From contig NZ_JASGJZ010000001.1 of NCBI RefSeq assembly GCF_047601025.1, forward strand, positions 3,348,001 through 3,412,000: a DNA stretch of 64,000 nt. Reading direction: 5' to 3'. Every line of letters begins with the position of its first letter. Within the stretch, counting starts at the first letter, position 1. Positions 8,962 to 18,304 of the stretch are shown here, piece after piece. Below the pieces are notes generated by a model. It was not told where the DNA came from. It saw only the letters and a list, made by a program, of their open reading frames with translations, and ran no database searches. The DNA is from Pseudorhodoferax sp047601025 (GTDB taxonomy: Bacteria; Pseudomonadota; Gammaproteobacteria; Burkholderiales; Burkholderiaceae_C). Made by a program: the position numbers and the translations under genes.

Positions 8962-10098
8962 TCAGGGCGCGACGACGAACTTTCCGTCCTTGACGGTGAG
9001 CACCACGGCGCCGAATTCCGGCTTGCGATCCTTCTGGTTCCACAGGCCGCTGCCGCCCAGGATGGGCACGTCCTTGATGCGCAGGAAGGCGTCGTGCACG
9101 GCCTGGCGCGTGGGCTTGGGGCCGGCTTCCTGCAAGGTGGCGATCGCCAGCAGCCCCTGCGTGTAGCCGACGGCTGCCCAGCTGTCGGGCTCGATGCCGT
9201 AGCGGGCCTGGTACGCGGCCTCGAAAGCCTTGTTCAGCGGGCGGTCCAGGCCGATCACGTGGTCGGACACGGCGACCGCGCCTTCACCCGCCTTGCCCAC
9301 CGCCGCGAGGAACTTGGGCGACACCATGCCCACGGCGCCGATGAAGCGCACCTTCTCGGGCACGCCCGCCTGGCGCAGCTGCACGATAATGTTGGCGGAC
9401 TGCTCGGGGAAGGTGGCGAGATAGATGGCGTCGATGTCCTGGGTCTTGAGCTTGGTGGCCAGGGGCTGGAAGTTGGAGTCGGCGGTGACGATGGCTTCCT
9501 CGGCCACCACGGTGCCGCCTGCGGCCTTGAACGGATCGCGGAAGCTGTTCTTGGAGTCGATCCAGGTCTCGTTGGACCGGTCGAACACGAGGGCCACCTT
9601 GCGGATGGACATCTTTTCCCGCGCGTACTGGGCGACGACGGCGGTGACCATGGTGGGCGACTGCTGGAACTTCATGCTCCAGGTGCCGCCGACCTTGAGC
9701 ACCGCGTCGGACATACCGGAATGCAGGTTGGGCGTGCGCTTGTCGGCGAACAGCGGCGCCACGGCCATGGCGTCGGTGGTGGAAGTCGGGCCGAGCACCA
9801 GGATGGCGCGATCACGATCGACGGCCTGGTTGGCAAGGTTGATGGACTGGCCCTTGTCGCTGCCGTTGTCGCGCTCGATCAGCTTGACCTTGGCGCCATG
9901 GATGCCGCCCCTGGCATTGACCTCCTCGAAGGCCAGGCGGATCGAGTTCTGAAAGGGCACGCCGCCGTAGGCGAGGGGGCCGGTGGACGACTGGATCGAC
10001 TCCACGACGAGTTCGTCCTGCGCGTGGGCCGCCGGGGCGAGGGCGGCGCATGTGGCCAGCAGCGCGGTACCGGCCAGCTTGCGGAGCATCGGGCACAT
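8962..10098 (-). CDS. ABC-type branched-chain amino acid/amide substrate-binding protein (orphan)
   Basis: 378-residue periplasmic binding protein of the Peripla_BP_6 (LivJ/AmiC-like) family with a signal peptide cleaved around AHAQDE. It starts IQSSTGPLAYGG and has two lobes. No permease or ATPase genes adjoin it, so its transporter lies elsewhere. AGGAG sits 7 nt before ATG 10098, which fixes the start at MCPMLRK. A rho-independent terminator for the upstream nitronate monooxygenase ends right against this ribosome site. Confidence 0.88.
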   Translation of the reverse strand: MCPMLRKLAGTALLATCAALAPAAHAQDELVVESIQSSTGPLAYGGVPFQNSIRLAFEEVNARGGIHGAKVKLIERDNGSDKGQSINLANQAVDRDRAILVLGPTSTTDAMAVAPLFADKRTPNLHSGMSDAVLKVGGTWSMKFQQSPTMVTAVVAQYAREKMSIRKVALVFDRSNETWIDSKNSFRDPFKAAGGTVVAEEAIVTADSNFQPLATKLKTQDIDAIYLATFPEQSANIIVQLRQAGVPEKVRFIGAVGMVSPKFLAAVGKAGEGAVAVSDHVIGLDRPLNKAFEAAYQARYGIEPDSWAAVGYTQGLLAIATLQEAGPKPTRQAVHDAFLRIKDVPILGGSGLWNQKDRKPEFGAVVLTVKDGKFVVAP

Positions 10099-10111
10099 GG
10101 TTCGTCTCCTG

Positions 10112-10145
10112 AAAAAACAGGCAGGGCGCGTAGCGCGCCGCTGCC
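10112..10145 (-). terminator. rho-independent terminator after nitronate monooxygenase
   Basis: On the minus strand an 11-bp GC stem (GGCAG + bulged C + GGCGCG, loop CTA, CGCGCC + CTGCC) is followed after two bases by six T. This is a classical intrinsic terminator. It separates the nitronate monooxygenase from the binding-protein gene; the T run abuts the latter's AGGAG, so read-through or attenuation into that gene is possible. Confidence 0.75.
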
Positions 10146-10226
10146 CTTGCTGCGAACGAGCGGCGACGGAGGGCCGCTCGCAGGACGGTGCGCCTCGATG
10201 GGGGCGCTTGCCGTCCCGCCGCCGGG

Positions 10227-11306
10227 TCAGATGGTGACGCGATCGCGCGACTGGCGCAACGTGGCCACCGTTTCATCCACCAGGCGGTGCAGCACGTCGG
10301 CGGCGGGCGGGACGTCCTTGATCAGGCTCGAGCCCTGGCCGGCCGGCAGCGGCTGGTGGTCCTTCAGGTCGGCTTCGACCGACGCGAAGCGCACCGGGCC
10401 GATCGCCACGCGCTGCGCCGGATAGCCCAGCATCTCGTGCTCGTGGCCTTCCCAGACTTCGGTGTAGCGGTTCTTGAGCTGGCGCACGTACAGGCCGTCG
10501 AACAGCAGCGAGCGGATGGTCTGGTCGTACTCGGCGTCGACGATCGACTGCTTGTAGTTCGGGCCCACCGTGGCCTCGCGCGTCGCGATGAAGCGCGTGC
10601 CGACCCACACGCCCTGCGCGCCCTGCGTCAGCACGCCGGCGATCTGCGCGCCGTTCACGATGCCGCCGGCCGCCACCACCGGCACCGTGGCGAATTCCAG
10701 CACTTCGGCCAGCAGGGTGATCAGGCCGACGTCGCCGGTGTGGCCGCCGCCTTCGGTTCCCTGCACGACGACGACGTCGGTGCCGGCCTTGATGGCGGAC
10801 TTCGCATGCCGGGCGGACCCGACCATGCTGATGGTCTTGACGCCGCGGGCGTGGCATTCATCCACCACCCACTTGGGTGTGCCCAGGGCGCAGGCGATCA
10901 CCTCGACCTTGTGCTTGAAGCAGATCTCCAGCTTGGTCTTGGCATCCTCGATGCCCATGGCCTGGTCGTCCACCGGCTTGACCTGCACGCCCAGCGCCTC
11001 GATCTCCTTTTGCAGCTGCACGATCGGCGAAGGCAGGACGTCGATCTTGATCTCGGACAGGTCCTTCGGCGCCCGCAGCGGAAAGCCGATGTCCACGCAC
11101 AGCGGCTTGTCGGTCAGGCTGCGGACCAGCTTGATTTCCTGCTCGACGCGCTCGGGCGTGGGCGAGATCGCCGCGATCGTCCCGAGCCCCCCGGCCTTGG
11201 ACACGGCGGCCGCCAGCGGCCCGAAGGCGACGCCGCCCATGCCGGCCTGCAGGATGGGATATTCGATGCCGAGCAGGTCGCAGAGGGGGGTTCTGAGTTT
11301 GGCCAT
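10227..11306 (-). CDS. nitronate monooxygenase / 2-nitropropane dioxygenase family
   Basis: 359-residue FMN-dependent TIM-barrel enzyme. The N-terminal PILQAGMGGVA, the phosphate-binding VVAAGGIVNG and GVWVGTRF, and EGGGHTGD with the active-site His are all present. Members oxidise alkyl nitronates, but many homologues have unknown roles, so the substrate is open. It is preceded by a 66-bp promoter module shared with the GMC, fused acyl-CoA dehydrogenase and dead Bug genes, and is followed by its own terminator, so it is monocistronic. Confidence 0.88.
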   Translation of the reverse strand: MAKLRTPLCDLLGIEYPILQAGMGGVAFGPLAAAVSKAGGLGTIAAISPTPERVEQEIKLVRSLTDKPLCVDIGFPLRAPKDLSEIKIDVLPSPIVQLQKEIEALGVQVKPVDDQAMGIEDAKTKLEICFKHKVEVIACALGTPKWVVDECHARGVKTISMVGSARHAKSAIKAGTDVVVVQGTEGGGHTGDVGLITLLAEVLEFATVPVVAAGGIVNGAQIAGVLTQGAQGVWVGTRFIATREATVGPNYKQSIVDAEYDQTIRSLLFDGLYVRQLKNRYTEVWEGHEHEMLGYPAQRVAIGPVRFASVEADLKDHQPLPAGQGSSLIKDVPPAADVLHRLVDETVATLRQSRDRVTI

Positions 11307-11340
11307 GATGGATCTCCTGATGATGTGATGTGGATGGGTC

Positions 11341-11406
11341 AGGTTAAGAGATCGCCCCGCAGGAAGCAGCTTCTGTTCTGCGAGCCCCCGATTCGGTTTC
11401 GACGAA
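11341..11406 (-). promoter_or_regulatory. shared 66-bp promoter module, copy D (nitronate monooxygenase)
   Basis: Minus-strand order: octamer TTCGTCGA (11399-11406), 14 bp, octamer CTCGCAGA (11377-11384), 7 bp, -35 CTGCTT (11364-11369), 17 bp, -10 TAACCT (11341-11346). The spacings equal those of copies A, B and C. It would start a transcript about 28 nt before the ATG at 11306. The region also contains a perfect CCGATTCG / CGAATCGG repeat around the distal octamer. Confidence 0.6.
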
Positions 11407-11475
11407 TCGGCCGGGGCGCTTGGGGGAACGTGGGGCCGGTCGTCGCGTTCGCAGCCGCGGCCGCTGCCGTTTTTC

Positions 11476-12438
11476 TCAGCTGCGGGTGAGATCGACGAGC
11501 TTGCGCCATTTGGCCGCTTCGCCGGCGGCGGCCGCGCGCACGGTGGCAGCGGGTTCGTAGGCCAGATCGAGGAACTGGTTGTCGCAGAACGTCTTGAATT
11601 CCGGCGTGGCGACGATCTTGCCGAACGCCTCGGACAGCTGGTTCACGATGGCCTCGGGCGTGCCTTTGGGCGCGAAGGCCCAGACCGGCGAGGTGACCTC
11701 GTAGTCCAGGTGCAGCGCTTCCTTGACCGTGGGCACGTCGGGCAGATGCGCCGAGCGCGTGGCCCCCGTGGTGGCCAGCACGCGCAGCTTTCCGGACTTG
11801 ATCAGCGGAATCGCCGCCGGCCCGGAGAAGCCCAGCTTCACCTGGCCGGTGGAGGTGTCGACCATCGCCTGCGAGCCGTCCTTGTAGGGCGCGTGTACCA
11901 GCTCGATGCCGGCGACGTTGTTCAGCAGCGCGCCGCCCATGTGCGACGTGGTGCCATTGCCCGCGGAGGCGAAGGTGACCGTGCCCGGGGCCTTCTTCGC
12001 CGCGGCGACGACGTCCTGCACGGTCTTGAACGGCGAATCGACCGATGTGATCATGACCAGCGCCGTGCTGACCAGCTTGGCGACCGGCTCGAAGTCCTTG
12101 ACGGGGTCGTAGCTGGTCTTGTTCAGCACGGGCGAGGTGTAGTGGCTGGACAGGTTGAACAGCAGCGTGTAGCCGTCGGCGGGTGCCTTGGCCACGGCGT
12201 CCGTGCCAATGATCGTGCCCGCGCCGGGCTTGTTCTCCACGACCACGGGGACGCTGTTCCACAGCTTGAAGAGCCCCGCGCTGACCTGGCGGGCCGTCAG
12301 GTCGGTGGCGGAGCCGGGGGCCACGGGAACGATGAAGCGGACGGGGCGCGCCGGGTAGGTTTCGGCCAGCGCCCGGCCGGCCGCTCCGAGCAGGGCGATG
12401 CCTGGCAGCGCCAGGACGATGGATCGACGGGGGAACAT
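11476..12438 (-). CDS. Bug/TctC-family tricarboxylate-type receptor
   Basis: 320-residue periplasmic solute-binding protein of the Bug family, with signal peptide ending RALAETYP and the hallmark YPARPVRFIVPVAPGSATD, then NKPGAGTIIG and GPAAIPLIKSGKLRVLA. Bug receptors bind carboxylates or related solutes; no TctAB membrane genes are nearby, as is common for these orphans in Burkholderiales. It lies 39 bp downstream of a second Bug gene and is probably co-transcribed with it and the GMC enzyme. Confidence 0.93.
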   Translation of the reverse strand: MFPRRSIVLALPGIALLGAAGRALAETYPARPVRFIVPVAPGSATDLTARQVSAGLFKLWNSVPVVVENKPGAGTIIGTDAVAKAPADGYTLLFNLSSHYTSPVLNKTSYDPVKDFEPVAKLVSTALVMITSVDSPFKTVQDVVAAAKKAPGTVTFASAGNGTTSHMGGALLNNVAGIELVHAPYKDGSQAMVDTSTGQVKLGFSGPAAIPLIKSGKLRVLATTGATRSAHLPDVPTVKEALHLDYEVTSPVWAFAPKGTPEAIVNQLSEAFGKIVATPEFKTFCDNQFLDLAYEPAATVRAAAAGEAAKWRKLVDLTRS

Positions 12439-12477
12439 GGGGACAGTCTCCTGCGAGGGTTTCGGACATCCAGGGCG

Positions 12478-13443
12478 TCAGCGTTTTCCCAGCGTGTCCT
12501 TCCAGTACTTGGCCTGGACGGTCACTTCCTGGCCAGCTTCCTCCAGGGTGGTGGGCGCTGCCGTCAAGCCGGCGCCGGTGAGCTTTTCACGCACGGCAGG
12601 GTCGGCCAGCGCCTTGCGCAGCGCGGCGTTGAATTCATTGGCTGCCTCGGGTGGCATGCCTTTGGGGCCGAAGAAGCCCACGAAGGTGTAGACCTTGTCC
12701 AGTCCTGCGATGCCCAATTCGCTGAAGGTGGGTACGTCCGGCAGCAGCGGCGAACGTTTCTCGCCGGTGACGGCGAACGTCCTGGCCTTGTCGCCGCGGC
12801 TGACGGAGACGGCCTCGGGCATGCCCGTCACGCCTGCGGGGATCTGGTTCGCCATGACGTTCTGCGATACCGGGGCCGAGCCTGCGAAGGGAATCTGCTC
12901 CATCTCGACGCCGACGGCCTTGCCGATGGCGTCGCCCACCACGCCAGGGGCTCCGCCCGTGAGCGGAACGCCGTAGGAGCGCTTGACCGGATCGCGCTTG
13001 AGCGCTGCCGTGTAGTCCTTGAAGTCCTTGTAGCCCGCGGCGACGGGCAGGAGCAGTGCCCAGGAAGTGCGGGCACCCTGGCCCAGCGCGACGAAGTCAC
13101 CCACGGTGTACTTCACGTGGGCTTCGGTCACCGGCACGATCAGCAGCGAATGATCGGTCGAGCACAGGATGGTCGTGCCGTCGGGCACGGCGTTCTGCAC
13201 CGTCTGCGCGCCGATCTGGCCGCTGGCGCCGGGCTTGTTGTCGATGATCACCGTCTGCCCCAGTTCCTTGGACAGGCCTGGCGCCACCAGGCGGGCCACC
13301 AGGTCGGTGCCGCCGCCAGGTGCCTGGGGCACCACGATCTTGATGGGGCCCTTGAAATGTTGCGCCTGGGCCAGGCCGGGGGCGACGGTACAGAACAGGG
13401 CCGCGACGGACGACACTGCAGTTTTCAGGAAAGCGCGACGCAT
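12478..13443 (-). CDS. Bug/TctC-family receptor (second copy)
   Basis: 321-residue Bug receptor; signal peptide cleaved near LAQAQ, then IKIVVPQAPGGGTDLVARLV and DNKPGASGQIGAQTVQ. A GTG start at 13461 is possible, but AAGGA stands 8 nt before ATG 13443, which gives the usual MRRAFLKTAV signal peptide, so 13443 is preferred. It is too different from its neighbour to be a recent duplicate, implying two ligands. It sits 56 bp downstream of the GMC gene in the same direction. Confidence 0.92.
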   Translation of the reverse strand: MRRAFLKTAVSSVAALFCTVAPGLAQAQHFKGPIKIVVPQAPGGGTDLVARLVAPGLSKELGQTVIIDNKPGASGQIGAQTVQNAVPDGTTILCSTDHSLLIVPVTEAHVKYTVGDFVALGQGARTSWALLLPVAAGYKDFKDYTAALKRDPVKRSYGVPLTGGAPGVVGDAIGKAVGVEMEQIPFAGSAPVSQNVMANQIPAGVTGMPEAVSVSRGDKARTFAVTGEKRSPLLPDVPTFSELGIAGLDKVYTFVGFFGPKGMPPEAANEFNAALRKALADPAVREKLTGAGLTAAPTTLEEAGQEVTVQAKYWKDTLGKR

Positions 13444-13499
13444 GGTGATTTTCCTTGACACGATGAATAAAGGGTTGCTCGTTGGGGATGGAAGGGAAT

Positions 13500-15116
13500 C
13501 TATGTGGCAGAAATCAGCATGTCCGCTGCTTTTTCTCCAATCATCATGACCGGCCCGCCGGTATTTCCGCCGATCAGGGTCGGCATGATGGAGGCATCGA
13601 CCACGCGCAGGCCATTGATTCCACGCACCCGCAATTGCGCATCGACGACGGCGTTTTCATCCTGGCCCATGGCGCAGGTGCCCACCGGGTGATAGCCGGT
13701 GTGGCTGTACTGGCGGATATAGTCCGCCAGTTCGCCATCGGACCAAGTCTTGGGATTGGGTTCCAGTTCATTTCCCCGCACCTTGTCGAATGACGGGCTT
13801 TCGGCGATGCGGCGGGAAATTCGTGCGCCTCGGGCGAGCGTGTCGATGTCTTCTTGCGCCGATAGGAAATTGAAATCGATGACGGGCGCCTGCTTCGGAT
13901 CGGCGCTCGCGAGATAAATCCTGCCCCGGCTTTTCGGGCGCATCAGCGATGTCATCAGTCCGAAGCCATGGCCGATGCCCATCTTCCCGCTTTTCTTGTC
14001 GTGGACGGTGGGCACCAGGATGATCTGTACGTCGGGGCGGGGCAGATCGGGCAGGCTGCGGATGAACGCGCTCGCGTGCAGTACGTTGTTGGCCAGGAGG
14101 CCTTTGCGGGTGATCGGGTAGGACAGGAAATTCCAGGCCAGCCAGGGGAAACTGCGCCACGAGAGTCCGTAGGGAATCGTGGTCGGGCTGGAATACTGGA
14201 TCGTCGCGCACAGGTGGTCCTGCAGGTTCTTGCCCACGCCCGGCAGGTGCTGCTGGACGGCGATGCCATGGGTGCGCAACTCGTCCGCGTCGCCGATGCC
14301 CGACAGCATCAGCAGATGTGGCGAGCCCACCGCGCCTGCCGAGAGGATCACCTCCTTGCGGGCCTGGATGACGCGGCCTTCGCCGTCTTGCGGGCCGGCC
14401 TCGACGCCGACGGCCCGCCCGTCCTCCACCACGACGCGCCGCACCAGCATGCCGGTCAGCACCGTCAGGTTGCGGCGCGACCGCACCGGGCGCAGATAGG
14501 CCGTGGAGGCCGAGACGCGCCGCCCCCGCGCGATGGACGCCTGCCGGCGGCCGAACCCCTCGTGGGTCGGGCCGCAGAAGTCCGGGTTGCGCTGGTAGCC
14601 CAGGCTTTCCCCCGCCTGGAAGAACATCTCCACCATCGGGCTGTAGCGGTCCAGGAACCCGACCTCCACCGGGCCGCTGGTGCCGTGGTACGGAGAATCC
14701 CTGAAATCCCGGTTGTTTTCGGAGCGCGTGAAATAAGGCAGCACTTCCTCGAACGACCAGCCCTCGTTGCCGAGATTGCGCCAGTCGTCGTAATCCGTCG
14801 GGTGGCCGCGCGTATAAACCATTCCATTGATCGAGCTGGACCCGCCCAGGGTTTTTCCGCGGGGCACGGCAATGGTGCGGTTGGCGGCGTTCGGCTGGGG
14901 AACGCTGGAGAAATTCCAGTTCAGCGTCGGATGGCTGAGCAGTGTGGCGATACCCAGCGGTACCTGGATATAGGGGTGGCTGTCGGGCGGCCCGGCTTCG
15001 ATCAGGCAGACACGGATATTCGAATCGGCGGAAAGGCGGTTCGCCAGAACGCAGCCTGCCGACCCGGCGCCTACGATCACATAGTCGTACCCATCCTCTG
15101 TGATGCGGTAGGACAC
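13500..15116 (-). CDS. GMC-family FAD alcohol oxidoreductase (choline dehydrogenase-like)
   Basis: 538 residues. The FAD-binding motif DYVIVGAGSAGCVLANRLS is at the N-terminus, the GMC signature GKTLGGSSSINGMVYTRG follows, and the C-terminal active site has His476 in YHPVGTCAMG and the GGNTGGPVMMIGEKAADM segment. It oxidises a primary alcohol to an aldehyde; the aldehyde dehydrogenases in this region would continue to the acid. The start is GTG with GGAGA 5 nt upstream. A 66-bp promoter module lies upstream. Bases 15117-15304 hold no gene other than that promoter. Confidence 0.92.
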   Translation of the reverse strand: MSYRITEDGYDYVIVGAGSAGCVLANRLSADSNIRVCLIEAGPPDSHPYIQVPLGIATLLSHPTLNWNFSSVPQPNAANRTIAVPRGKTLGGSSSINGMVYTRGHPTDYDDWRNLGNEGWSFEEVLPYFTRSENNRDFRDSPYHGTSGPVEVGFLDRYSPMVEMFFQAGESLGYQRNPDFCGPTHEGFGRRQASIARGRRVSASTAYLRPVRSRRNLTVLTGMLVRRVVVEDGRAVGVEAGPQDGEGRVIQARKEVILSAGAVGSPHLLMLSGIGDADELRTHGIAVQQHLPGVGKNLQDHLCATIQYSSPTTIPYGLSWRSFPWLAWNFLSYPITRKGLLANNVLHASAFIRSLPDLPRPDVQIILVPTVHDKKSGKMGIGHGFGLMTSLMRPKSRGRIYLASADPKQAPVIDFNFLSAQEDIDTLARGARISRRIAESPSFDKVRGNELEPNPKTWSDGELADYIRQYSHTGYHPVGTCAMGQDENAVVDAQLRVRGINGLRVVDASIMPTLIGGNTGGPVMMIGEKAADMLISAT

Positions 15117-15168
15117 CTTGTCTCCTTTTTATGGGTTGATGGATGAATAATCATCCCGTCGCTGCAAT

Positions 15169-15234
15169 AGCTTAGGGGGAGGTGCCGCCGGGAACAATTT
15201 TTGTTTCGCGAACCGGCCCTTCTTTGTTGGCGAA
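15169..15234 (-). promoter_or_regulatory. shared 66-bp promoter module, copy C (GMC oxidoreductase)
   Basis: Minus-strand order: TTCGCCAA (15227-15234), 14 bp, TTCGCGAA (15205-15212), 7 bp, -35 TTGTTC (15192-15197), 17 bp, -10 TAAGCT (15169-15174). The predicted leader is about 45 nt to GTG 15116. Copy C and copy D also resemble each other around and between the proximal octamer and the -35 box (GGYTCGC.....ACARAA). Confidence 0.65.
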
Positions 15235-15304
15235 CCGGAAACTGCGCAAAGGGGAAATGATCCAGCGTGGAATGGCTATCCCGGCCGCGCGCCGGGCCGG
15301 GCGC

Positions 15305-16591
15305 TCATTTCATCTGGTTGGGCAGCCACAGCGACAGCGCCGGGAACAGCAACAGCACCGCCAGCACCGCCAGATGCGCGACGACGTGCGGCACGGTGCC
15401 GTGAAACACCTCCTGCACGGGCGTCCTGGAGTACTTGGACACCACGAAGCAGTTGAGCCCCAGGGGCGGCGTGACCATGCCCAGCTCGGCGGTCACGATC
15501 TTGATGACGCCGAACCAGATCAGGTCGAACCCGAGCGAGGACACCAGGGGCGCGACGATGGGCACGGTGAGCACCAGGATCGCGATCTGGTCCAGGAAGC
15601 ATCCCAGCACCAGGTACATCAGCGTCAGGCAGAGGATGATGACCCAGGGACTCACCGGCAGCGCCCCCACCCAGCCGATCAGCGACTGCGTGGTCTGCGT
15701 CAGCGCGAAGAACACCGTGAAGACGTGCGCGCCCAGCAGGATGATGGCCACCATGCAGGAGGTGCGCGTGGCGCGGCCGACCAGGTCGGCCACCTCGGCC
15801 CAGGTACGGCGGCCGCGCATGAAATACAGGATGGCGGACACCAGCGCGCCCATGGCCGATGCCTCGGTGGGCGTCGCCACGCCGGTGTAGATCACGCCGG
15901 TCACCGCCATCATCAGCACCAGCATGGGTGCCACCAGGCGCAGCAGCCGGAATTTCTCGCCCCAGGTGACCTGCTCCGACAGCGGCGCGCAAGAGGGGTC
16001 GCGCCTGGCCAGGTAGTAGGTGGTCAGCATGATGGCCGCCGTCACGAAGATGGCCGGCACCACCCCGGCGATCAGCAGCTTGCCGATGTTCACGTCGGCC
16101 AGCAGGCCGTAGATGATCATGGCGATGCTGGGCGGGATCAGCATCGCCAGCGTGCCGGAGATCGCCACCACGCCCGCCGCCATGCGGCGCTCGTAGCCGT
16201 GCTTGAGCATGGCCGGCAGCGAGGTGGCCGACAGCGTGGCGGCCGACGCCGTTGACGAGCCGCAGATCGCGCCGAAGCCCGCGCCCGACAGGGCCGTGGC
16301 CATGCCCAGCCCACCGGGCACGCGGCCGCACCAGGCGGCGGCGACCTTGAACAGGTCGTCGGCCACGCCCGAGCGCAGCACGAACTCGGCCATCAGCAGG
16401 AACATGGGGATGGTGAGGAACTCGAACTTGCCCGCCAGTTCGTGCGGCACCGAGGCCAGCACCCCCAGCGCGGCGGTCGTGCCACCCACCCACAGGATGC
16501 CGGCGAAACCCGAGAGGATCAGCGCGAAGCCGATGGGCGCGCCCAGCAGCAGCAGCGTGAACAGCAGTGCGAGGATGACGGCGGCGCTCAT
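15305..16591 (-). CDS. TRAP transporter large permease (DctM)
   Basis: 428-residue, strongly hydrophobic DctM-type subunit with about 11-12 membrane spans, the ion-coupled channel of a tripartite TRAP carboxylate importer. Recognisable stretches are CGSSTASAATLSATSLPAML, SGTLAMLIPPSIAMIIYG and GVATPTEASAMGALV. The start overlaps the DctQ stop (ATGA). With DctQ and DctP it makes a complete transporter in P-Q-M order. Confidence 0.95.
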   Translation of the reverse strand: MSAAVILALLFTLLLLGAPIGFALILSGFAGILWVGGTTAALGVLASVPHELAGKFEFLTIPMFLLMAEFVLRSGVADDLFKVAAAWCGRVPGGLGMATALSGAGFGAICGSSTASAATLSATSLPAMLKHGYERRMAAGVVAISGTLAMLIPPSIAMIIYGLLADVNIGKLLIAGVVPAIFVTAAIMLTTYYLARRDPSCAPLSEQVTWGEKFRLLRLVAPMLVLMMAVTGVIYTGVATPTEASAMGALVSAILYFMRGRRTWAEVADLVGRATRTSCMVAIILLGAHVFTVFFALTQTTQSLIGWVGALPVSPWVIILCLTLMYLVLGCFLDQIAILVLTVPIVAPLVSSLGFDLIWFGVIKIVTAELGMVTPPLGLNCFVVSKYSRTPVQEVFHGTVPHVVAHLAVLAVLLLFPALSLWLPNQMK

Positions 16592-17112
16592 TCCACGCCT
16601 CCTTCCAGGCCGTGGTCCTGGACCACGTCCGGATCCTGGCCGCGCGTCAGCAGCATGAAGATGTGGTGCACCAGGCGCAGGCAGAGAATGCCCGTGCCCA
16701 GGGGAATCGGCAGGTAGGACAGCCACACCGGCCATTCGATGTAGCCCGGCATGTACTCCTGGTTGTGCAGCGCTTCCATGGCGGTTTCCCAGGCCAGCCA
16801 GCCGACCAGCCCGAACACGGCCAGGTACGCGAGGGCGCACAGCGCATCGGTCACGGCGCGCAGGCGCGGCGGCATGCGCTGGTGCAGCAGGTTGATGTTG
16901 ATGTGGTCGCCGTGCGTGAAGGTGGAGGAGATCGCCAGATAGGCGGCCCCCACCAGCAGGTAGAAGGAGGTCACGTCCGTCACCCATTGCAGGGGTGCGG
17001 TGAAGGCGTAGCGCATCAGCGTGTCGGCCGATACCGCGAGCATGACGAGGCAGATGCACAGGCCCGCCAGGGCCAGGCCGATCTGCTCGAGCCGCCGAAT
17101 GAGGGTTTGCAT
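16588..17112 (-). CDS. TRAP transporter small permease (DctQ)
   Basis: 174-residue membrane protein with four predicted helices (for example LALAGLCICLVMLAVSAD and AYLAVFGLVGWLAWE). The typical RYAFTAPLQWVTDVTSFYLL segment after helix 1 marks DctQ. ATG 17112 with GGAG upstream is preferred; the open frame upstream of it is non-coding. Partner of the adjacent DctM and DctP. Confidence 0.92.
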   Translation of the reverse strand: MQTLIRRLEQIGLALAGLCICLVMLAVSADTLMRYAFTAPLQWVTDVTSFYLLVGAAYLAISSTFTHGDHININLLHQRMPPRLRAVTDALCALAYLAVFGLVGWLAWETAMEALHNQEYMPGYIEWPVWLSYLPIPLGTGILCLRLVHHIFMLLTRGQDPDVVQDHGLEGGVE

Positions 17113-17204
17113 GGAGCTCCAGGAAAGTAGGGGCGCGGCAAGGGCCGCAGCACCGCGCCGGGACGACCCGGCGCACGGTGCGGCGCGCATGCGGTGCGCC
17201 GTGC

Positions 17205-18233
17205 TTATTTGCCGCTGGCGTCGTGGAAGGCCTGGAGCACGGCCGCGCCCGGCTTGCGTGCGCGATCCATCTCGGCCACCCAGTCGGTGGTCACGGACTT
17301 GACCTTGTCGCTCCACTGCGCCGCCTGCTCGGGCGTCAGCGTCGTGATCTTCCAGTGGTTCTTCTGGACGAACTCGTTGCGCAGCGCGGCCTCGCCGTCA
17401 TCCTGGCCCTGGCACATGCTCTTCTGGGCGTTCCGCCCGGCCTCGTCGAGCACCTTGCGCACGTCCTCGGGCAGGGCGTTCCAGCCCTTGCTGCTGATGG
17501 CGAACATGATGTTGGCCCCGCCCAGTTGCAGGCCCTCGACGGCGTGGCGCACGATTTCCTCGATCTTGAAGGGCTTCACGCCGGTGTAGGGGTACATGCC
17601 CGCGTCGATGGTGCCGCGGTTCAGCGAGTCGTACAGCTCGCCCGCGGGCACCGCCAGGGGCGCGCCGCCCAGGGCGCGGACGGTCTTGTTCATGGAGCCG
17701 CCCACGGCGCGCACCTTGAGCCCCTGCATGTCCTGCAGCGACTTGATCTCGCGCGTGGTGGACATGATCTTGTACTGCGGCAGCGCGTTCACGAACAGCA
17801 CGTGGACGCCCAGGGCCTTGAGCTCGCGCTCGTACAGCATGCCGCCTGCGCGCGAAATCGCGGACAGCTTGGCCGTGCCTTCGCACGAAGTGGAGTACAG
17901 GCCCGGCAGCTCGCCCACGGTGGACAGCGGCATCTTGTCGGGCTGGTAGGACGGCACCAGCATCACGATGTCGGCCAGGCCGGTCTTGAGGATGGTCAGG
18001 TAGTCGCTGCCCAGCTGGTTGGAGTGGTAGACCTCGAACTTGACGCGGCCGTTGGTCTTGGCCGTGACTTCTTCGGAGAACGGCTTGCCGCCCTTTTCCC
18101 AGAAGACGTGCGTCGGCGGCACCAGGTGCGCCATCTTCAAGGTGATGGGCTTGTCCTGGGCGTGCGATGCCGCGGCCGTTGCGGCCAGAACGGCGGCCAC
18201 GGCGATCCGTGCCCAGCGGGTAGTGGGTTGCAT
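17205..18233 (-). CDS. TRAP transporter substrate-binding protein (DctP)
   Basis: 342-residue periplasmic receptor, signal peptide cleaved near ASHAQDKP, then ITLKMAHLVPPTHVFWEKG. The DctP-family core includes MQGLKVRAVGGSMNK with the conserved Arg that binds a carboxylate, and the ELYDSLNRGTIDAG segment. GGAGACAAGC precedes ATG 18233. Genes follow as DctQ (92 bp) and DctM. The upstream aldehyde dehydrogenase is only 71 bp away, so import and oxidation are probably co-expressed. Confidence 0.93.
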   Translation of the reverse strand: MQPTTRWARIAVAAVLAATAAASHAQDKPITLKMAHLVPPTHVFWEKGGKPFSEEVTAKTNGRVKFEVYHSNQLGSDYLTILKTGLADIVMLVPSYQPDKMPLSTVGELPGLYSTSCEGTAKLSAISRAGGMLYERELKALGVHVLFVNALPQYKIMSTTREIKSLQDMQGLKVRAVGGSMNKTVRALGGAPLAVPAGELYDSLNRGTIDAGMYPYTGVKPFKIEEIVRHAVEGLQLGGANIMFAISSKGWNALPEDVRKVLDEAGRNAQKSMCQGQDDGEAALRNEFVQKNHWKITTLTPEQAAQWSDKVKSVTTDWVAEMDRARKPGAAVLQAFHDASGK

Positions 18234-18304
18234 GCTTGTCTCCTTGGTTTTGTGGTTGCCGATGGTGGGCGGCAGCCCTGTCGGCCGCCCCATCGGCACG
18301 GTGC

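Noticed and set aside
11440..11475. GCAGCCGCGGCCGCTGC palindrome followed by TTTTT on the plus strand
   Set aside because: Looks like a terminator for the plus strand, but no plus-strand gene ends here and on the minus strand the order is wrong; the stem also has a central mismatch.
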